Source of the DNA: Bradyrhizobium sp. CB3481
GTDB taxonomy: Bacteria; Pseudomonadota; Alphaproteobacteria; Rhizobiales; Xanthobacteraceae
NCBI RefSeq assembly: GCF_029714305.1
Contig: NZ_CP121647.1
Span: 1,136,501 to 1,200,500 of the forward strand
Length of the DNA: 64,000 nucleotides
Reading direction: 5' to 3'
In this document: in pieces, positions 60,090-64,000 of the stretch
Position numbering within the stretch: position 1 is the stretch's first letter
Layout of the letters: every line of letters starts with the position of its first letter
Translations under genes and position numbers: made by a program
Notes under the pieces: model-generated
What the model was told of the DNA's origin: nothing
What the model saw: the letters and a program-made list of their open reading frames with translations, nothing else
Database searches by the model: none

Positions 60090-62373
60090 ACTGCTTGTCC
60101 TGCTGTGAGCCTAGCGCCGTCGCGCTGACTTCGCTGAGGACGACGCCGACGATCTTGCGTTCGTCGCCGCCGAGGGCGGAGATGATGCCCTCCATGTGTT
60201 CGTTGATGTCGAGCTGCGTCGGCAAGATCCCAACCAGCCCGTCCGCGATATCGAGCAGCTTGCGGTCGGCCGATCCCCACGGCAGCGCCGGTCCGTCGAG
60301 GATCACGAGGTCGTGGCCGGCCTCGGAACGGGCCTGCGCAACCGCCTTTCGGATGGCGTCGGCGGCCTTGGCGTCGCCGGCATTTGCGGCCGGCAGGATC
60401 GAAATGCCGTTGGCCGTCGGAATCGCTTGCGGCGGCTTGGCGCCGATGCCAAGCCAGCCGAACCGGCTTGGCTCGCTCTTGGCGAGGTGGCTCACCTTGC
60501 CCGATAGCGCGCGCTGCTTGAGGTCGGCATCGATCAACAGCACCTTCACGCCGTCGCGTGCGGCGGCAAGGGCGATGTTCAGCGCGGCAATGCTGCGATC
60601 CTGGTCGGCATCCGCGCCGATCACGGCCATCACGGGCAGGGGCTGCTCGCCGGCGCGCCGGGCCAGCGCCGCGCGCATCTCGCGCATAGCGGTGAGGACC
60701 GCCATTTGCGGAAAGCCCGCGCGCAGCGTCGGCCAGCCGAGCCGCGTGACGTCGGCGGTTTCGTCCGTTGCGAGGATGCCGCCGAGCGTACGGATCACGT
60801 CGGTTTCCTGCAGCTCCAGGATCATCGGCTTTTCGATCAGGCTGACGGCGGCTTGCGGCCGGGGTTCGCCGCCGCCCTTCGCCACCGCCGCCGCGAATTC
60901 TTTCAGAGCTTCCTTCGGCGTTTCTTTCGGCTGCGGAAGCGGGCCCGTACCCGGGGCCAGTTGATTGGCCGCGATGATCCACCCCGCGGCAGCCAGTCCG
61001 CCCAGCACAAAGCCGATCATCGCCAAGAGGCTCATCGCCGGCGGGAAGGTCCGCCGCTGCGGCACCGTGGCTTCGCCGATGATGCGTGCGTTCGAGGTAT
61101 TGAGGCTCTCCTGCTCCTCGGTCTCGCGCGAGCGCTTCAGGAATGACTGATAAACGTCGCGGCTTGCCTCGACATCGCGTTCGAGTTCGCGCAGGCGCAC
61201 CGAGGCCTGGCTCATCTGCACGCTCTGGCGCTTCTGGGCTTCCAGCGCCTTGCTGAGGGAGGCTTCATAATCGCGGGCACGGATCAGGTCGTTCTTGGCG
61301 GCCTGGGCAAAGCGCCCGACCTCTTCATTGATGGTGCGGCGCAGGTCCTGCACCTGCTGTTCGGCCTGACGCAGCGCCGGATGGCGTGGTCCCAATTCGC
61401 TCTGTAGCTCCGCCTGGCGCTTGCGCGCTTCGGCATGCTGCGCCCGGAGATTGGCGATGGTCTGCGATTGCAGCACCTCAGGAATGGCGCTGGGATCGGA
61501 CGCAGCCTTGCGGCTGGCTTCGATCTGGTCGTACTTGGCCTGGGCGTCAAGCGTCAGCGCGCGGGCGGCGGCGAGCCGCTGGTTGCTGGAGGACAGCTGC
61601 TGGTCGCTGATCAGCGTGTCCTGGGTGCCGACGAAATTGTTCTGAGCCTTGTAGACGGCGAGCGTGTTCTCGGCGTTGCGCAGTCGTTCCTGCAGTTCCT
61701 TCAGCCGGCCGGACAGGTCGGTGGTGGCGCGCCGCGCGGCAGCGGCCTGCGACTGCTTGGATTCGGCGAGATAGGCCTTCGAGATCGCATTGGCGAGCAT
61801 CGCTGCCTTGGCAGGCTCATAGGACCAGACGTCGATGTCGACGATGAAGGTGCGATCGGTCTTCTTGACGTTGATGTGCCGATTGAGCGCTTCCAGCGCG
61901 CCCATCTGGATCTGCTTCTGCTGTTCGGCGGATGGCCGCAGCTCGATCCCGACCAGGCCGAGCAACGATCCAAGAAAACCCCTGCCGTCGCTACCGCCAA
62001 ACTCCGGATCCTTTTCCAGATTGGTGTCACGGATCACCTGCAGCAGCACGTTGTTCGAGGTGATGACGCGCGCCTGGCTCTCCACCACCATGGCAAGGCC
62101 GGAAATATCCTGCGCGCGCGGCGTCAGCTCGCGGTCGACCAGCTGCAGTTCGCGGGGATCGACATAGAGCTGGGCGGAGGCGGTGTATTTCGGCGTCAGG
62201 CTCTTGCCGACCGCGACGGCCGTGCAGGCGGCGATCAGCGCGGCGGAGGCGATCGCGGCCTTGCGCTGCCACAGCAGCTGGACCAGTTCGAGCACGCTGA
62301 AGCCGGCCGGCGCGGCTGCCGCCGGCCTGCCCTCGGGCTTCGTCCGCTCTATCGGCTGGTCATAGATAAGCAT
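60082..62373 (-). CDS. Polysaccharide co-polymerase with BY-kinase-like domain (GumC/ExoP type), degenerate P-loop
   Basis: 763 aa. Wzz domain at the N-terminus with a membrane helix at ~39-57 (IASAALIAACTAVAVG) and the second at ~440-463 (MSLLAMIGFVLGGLAAAGW); long coiled-coil from ~180 to ~410. The cytosolic C-terminal domain (from ~575) resembles bacterial tyrosine kinase: VLLIDADL is the Walker A' motif and VILDGP the Walker B. But the P-loop position reads AVIGADADQDRSIAALN, without the GKS/T lysine, and no tyrosine-rich tail exists; the last residues are QDKQYA. It probably controls chain length and export but not by tyrosine phosphorylation. Confidence 0.87.
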   Translation of the reverse strand: MLIYDQPIERTKPEGRPAAAAPAGFSVLELVQLLWQRKAAIASAALIAACTAVAVGKSLTPKYTASAQLYVDPRELQLVDRELTPRAQDISGLAMVVESQARVITSNNVLLQVIRDTNLEKDPEFGGSDGRGFLGSLLGLVGIELRPSAEQQKQIQMGALEALNRHINVKKTDRTFIVDIDVWSYEPAKAAMLANAISKAYLAESKQSQAAAARRATTDLSGRLKELQERLRNAENTLAVYKAQNNFVGTQDTLISDQQLSSSNQRLAAARALTLDAQAKYDQIEASRKAASDPSAIPEVLQSQTIANLRAQHAEARKRQAELQSELGPRHPALRQAEQQVQDLRRTINEEVGRFAQAAKNDLIRARDYEASLSKALEAQKRQSVQMSQASVRLRELERDVEASRDVYQSFLKRSRETEEQESLNTSNARIIGEATVPQRRTFPPAMSLLAMIGFVLGGLAAAGWIIAANQLAPGTGPLPQPKETPKEALKEFAAAVAKGGGEPRPQAAVSLIEKPMILELQETDVIRTLGGILATDETADVTRLGWPTLRAGFPQMAVLTAMREMRAALARRAGEQPLPVMAVIGADADQDRSIAALNIALAAARDGVKVLLIDADLKQRALSGKVSHLAKSEPSRFGWLGIGAKPPQAIPTANGISILPAANAGDAKAADAIRKAVAQARSEAGHDLVILDGPALPWGSADRKLLDIADGLVGILPTQLDINEHMEGIISALGGDERKIVGVVLSEVSATALGSQQDKQYA

Positions 62374-62511
62374 CGGCCCCAGCTTCCATTCGAACTGCCA
62401 TACGCAACGGCTGAGGGGTTACTCTTCGGGTCACGCCCGCTGAACAAACGCAACAGGAAAAATTAACCATACTCACCAAGGGACTATTCCCGGAATTGGC
62501 AAAGAAAGCGT
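62374..62511 (-). promoter_or_regulatory. Likely internal promoter region of the exopolysaccharide cluster
   Basis: 138 bp without a gene separate the deacetylase from the co-polymerase gene, in a cluster whose other genes overlap. The segment is AT-rich next to the co-polymerase start (around 62440-62490). No specific box could be assigned. Confidence 0.4.
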
Positions 62512-63273
62512 TTAACCGCGGGCGCATCGCATCGCCTCCGCCATGGTCATAACCGGGATGTTTCGGCACACCGCCGCCTCGAGCGCATGGCTGAGCAGAG
62601 CGGGGGTGCAGCCATAAGGGCTCGGCCGCTCTGCAACGTCGTGGCCGTAGAAAATTAACCATCCGTTAGTGGTCTGCGCCTCGTCGAACGCGCGGTCGAT
62701 GCCGGCGCCGTCCATCTCGCGATCGATCAGCGGCATGGCGCGCAGGAACTGCAGGTCGACGCCGCCGGAATTGACGCCCTGCACGATGCTGCGGCAGGTC
62801 TGAAACGATTTTCTGAGTTGATATTTCCGCGCGTAGGAGCCGTATCCGAACGGATAGGCGAAGCTCTCGATCCGGACCGAGGGATCGAGCGCGCGAAGAT
62901 AGGCGCGGTTGCGCACGATTTCCCGCCGCATCGCGGCCTCGTCGAGGTCGCAGGCGCGCAGATGCGAGAACGTGTGGCAGCCGATCTCGTGACCCCTGCG
63001 ATGAAGCGCGATCACGTCGTCGGCATCGCCGGCCACCCAGTCCGGCGTGTCGGCGCCGACCAGGCTGCCGGAGACATAGAACGTCCCCCGCGCGCCTTGG
63101 GCTTCCAGCATCGCGGCGCCGGTCGTGACGGCGCTCTTCGGCAGATCGTCGAAGGTGAAGCTGACCATCGGTGTCGGGTTGCGCAGGCGGAACAGATCGA
63201 CGCGCAGGTGCATCGCCAGCCGGTGGCCGACCTTTGCCCTTGCTTCTGACAACAGCGCGTTCATCGTCTTCAA
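62512..63273 (-). CDS. Polysaccharide deacetylase (NodB-like, CE4)
   Basis: 253 aa. The catalytic Asp pair lies in FTFDDLPKS near residue 40, and the zinc His pair in IGCHTFSHL near residue 100. The C-terminal part includes WLIFYGHDVAERPS (second catalytic His region). CE4 enzymes remove acetyl groups from N-acetyl or O-acetyl sugars of polysaccharide. Its start overlaps the methyltransferase stop by four bases, so the two are translated together. Confidence 0.87.
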   Translation of the reverse strand: MKTMNALLSEARAKVGHRLAMHLRVDLFRLRNPTPMVSFTFDDLPKSAVTTGAAMLEAQGARGTFYVSGSLVGADTPDWVAGDADDVIALHRRGHEIGCHTFSHLRACDLDEAAMRREIVRNRAYLRALDPSVRIESFAYPFGYGSYARKYQLRKSFQTCRSIVQGVNSGGVDLQFLRAMPLIDREMDGAGIDRAFDEAQTTNGWLIFYGHDVAERPSPYGCTPALLSHALEAAVCRNIPVMTMAEAMRCARG

Positions 63274-64000
63274 CGCTTCCGAAGGATCACGTGGTAGTCG
63301 CCGTGGCGGACATCGGTTTTGCCAGGCAGGAAGAAGTTCATGACGCGCGCGGCAGCATCGACCAGCGCCGCGAAGGCCGGCATGCGCAGCCGCATCTCTG
63401 GATAGCGCGGGCTCTCATACTGCTTGCGATAGATCATCTGCAGGCCGTTGGCCTCGGCGAACGCCTCCAGGTTAGAAAGCGTGACAAGCGGATGGAACAG
63501 CGTCGGGAATGGCGCGTGGCCGGGCAGGCCGGCTTTCTTGTCGCCGCGGACGTGGCGGTAGAACCAGACATGAAACCAGTGCGGCGAGTATTTGGTAACC
63601 ACGCCGGACAGCGATTTCGGATTCGGCGCGCCGATCAGGATCAGGCCGTTCGGCTTCAGCGCCTCGCAGAAGCGCAATAGCGCGGCTTCGACGTCGGGCA
63701 CGTGCTCGATCACGTTATAGCAGATCACGAGGTCAAAACTGTTCGGCTTGAAGCGATGCACCTGGATATCGCCGAGAATCGCCTGGTGCGCATAATCGTT
63801 GTTGCGGATCTGGTCCTCATCGATATCGACCACGGTGACATGGGCGCGACGCAGCACCTTGAGCGGCAGGAAGCTGGTCGAGCCGCCGCCGGCCTCGTAG
63901 ATCGCGAGCTCCCCCGAGGGAAGGATCGCTTCGAGAATACCATGGACGGTGAGCAGGCTCTGCCGCGCCTCGCCATGCGCGAGCTCGAGCAGCGCCTGCG
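63270..64000 (-). CDS. Class I SAM-dependent methyltransferase, partial (5' end outside window)
   Basis: The frame is open to the window end, so the start lies beyond 64000. Motif I is AIYEAGGGSTSFLP, acidic strand VTVVDIDEDQ, and motif III-type SFDLVICYNVIEHVPDVEAAL with the post-motif GLILIGAPNPKS, all standard for UbiE/COQ5-type methyltransferases. It may methylate a sugar or a lipid carrier in the exopolysaccharide pathway, since it is first of the visible cluster genes and overlaps the deacetylase. Confidence 0.87.
   Translation of the reverse strand, partial: QALLELAHGEARQSLLTVHGILEAILPSGELAIYEAGGGSTSFLPLKVLRRAHVTVVDIDEDQIRNNDYAHQAILGDIQVHRFKPNSFDLVICYNVIEHVPDVEAALLRFCEALKPNGLILIGAPNPKSLSGVVTKYSPHWFHVWFYRHVRGDKKAGLPGHAPFPTLFHPLVTLSNLEAFAEANGLQMIYRKQYESPRYPEMRLRMPAFAALVDAAARVMNFFLPGKTDVRHGDYHVILRKR

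Noticed and set aside
61435..62466. 343-codon + strand frame
   Set aside because: Mirror of the polysaccharide co-polymerase gene; no domain.
1..64000. CRISPR array or direct-repeat/spacer pattern
   Set aside because: No evenly spaced short direct repeats were found; the repeats seen are palindromic intergenic elements and in-frame GAF units.

Overview
The window looks like chromosomal sequence from a slow-growing rhizobium-type alphaproteobacterium, most likely Bradyrhizobium or a close relative in the Nitrobacteraceae. The grounds are high GC, dense use of GC-rich codons with long mirror frames on the opposite strand, a near-canonical CpdR, an osmoregulated-glucan mdoGH pair, several tripartite tricarboxylate (TctC-type) binding proteins, luciferase-like monooxygenases, and several families of palindromic intergenic repeats. 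This assignment is inference from gene content; no rRNA or housekeeping marker is present. No CRISPR array, prophage or insertion sequence was seen.

Layout. 1-3.5 kb: end of a PAN-domain protein, hisN, a likely small RNA with its own promoter and terminator, an N-formylglutamate amidohydrolase, cpdR and a tRNA-Val(GAC). 3.7-9.8 kb: an adenylate cyclase/TPR protein, mdoH and mdoG for periplasmic glucans, and a secreted protein. 9.9-14.6 kb: an FAD dehydrogenase divergent from two amidohydrolases and a Rieske ferredoxin, probably a catabolic unit. 14.6-20.4 kb: a TIMP-like secreted protein, then an envelope-stress-like block (TetR, PspA, two YiaAB paralogues, a small membrane protein, an acetyltransferase-like protein and a multi-pass membrane protein). 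Twin TGAGC-N3-GCTCA palindromes lie between tetR and pspA. 20.5-23.1 kb: a zinc-ribbon protein and a loose stretch of small, poorly recognised ORFs. 23.1-31.7 kb: scattered redox and catabolic genes (SDR, aldehyde dehydrogenase with an operator-like palindrome, ModE-type regulator, old yellow enzyme, GFA protein, ThDP decarboxylase, flavin monooxygenase).

31.8-36.5 kb: an M20 peptidase and a complete tctCBA transporter. 36.8-43.9 kb: an apparent D-amino-acid or acidic-amino-acid unit: DadA-like oxidase, divergent LysR regulator with two matching ATGCAA-N3-TTGCAT boxes, a glutamate/aspartate-type ABC transporter and a D-amino-acid transaminase. 44.0-51.5 kb: AhpD-like protein, orphan TctC, LuxR-type regulator, secreted amidase, and an operon of an Ldh-family dehydrogenase, a flavin monooxygenase and an FAH-family hydrolase. 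52.0-56.1 kb: a very large cyclic-di-GMP protein with five GAF units repeating at exactly 546 bp, then GGDEF and EAL. 56.1-58.2 kb: small proteins including DUF2171, a cupin and a DUF1080 protein. 58.3-64.0 kb: an exopolysaccharide cluster on the minus strand: SAM methyltransferase (cut by the window end), polysaccharide deacetylase, Wzz/BY-kinase-like protein whose P-loop lacks its lysine, WecG-type glycosyltransferase and GalE.

The strongest leads are the five-GAF c-di-GMP protein, the PspA/YiaAB module with its operators and relic duplication, the anti-Shine-Dalgarno-bearing small RNA, the paired LysR boxes and the degenerate kinase domain of the polysaccharide co-polymerase.
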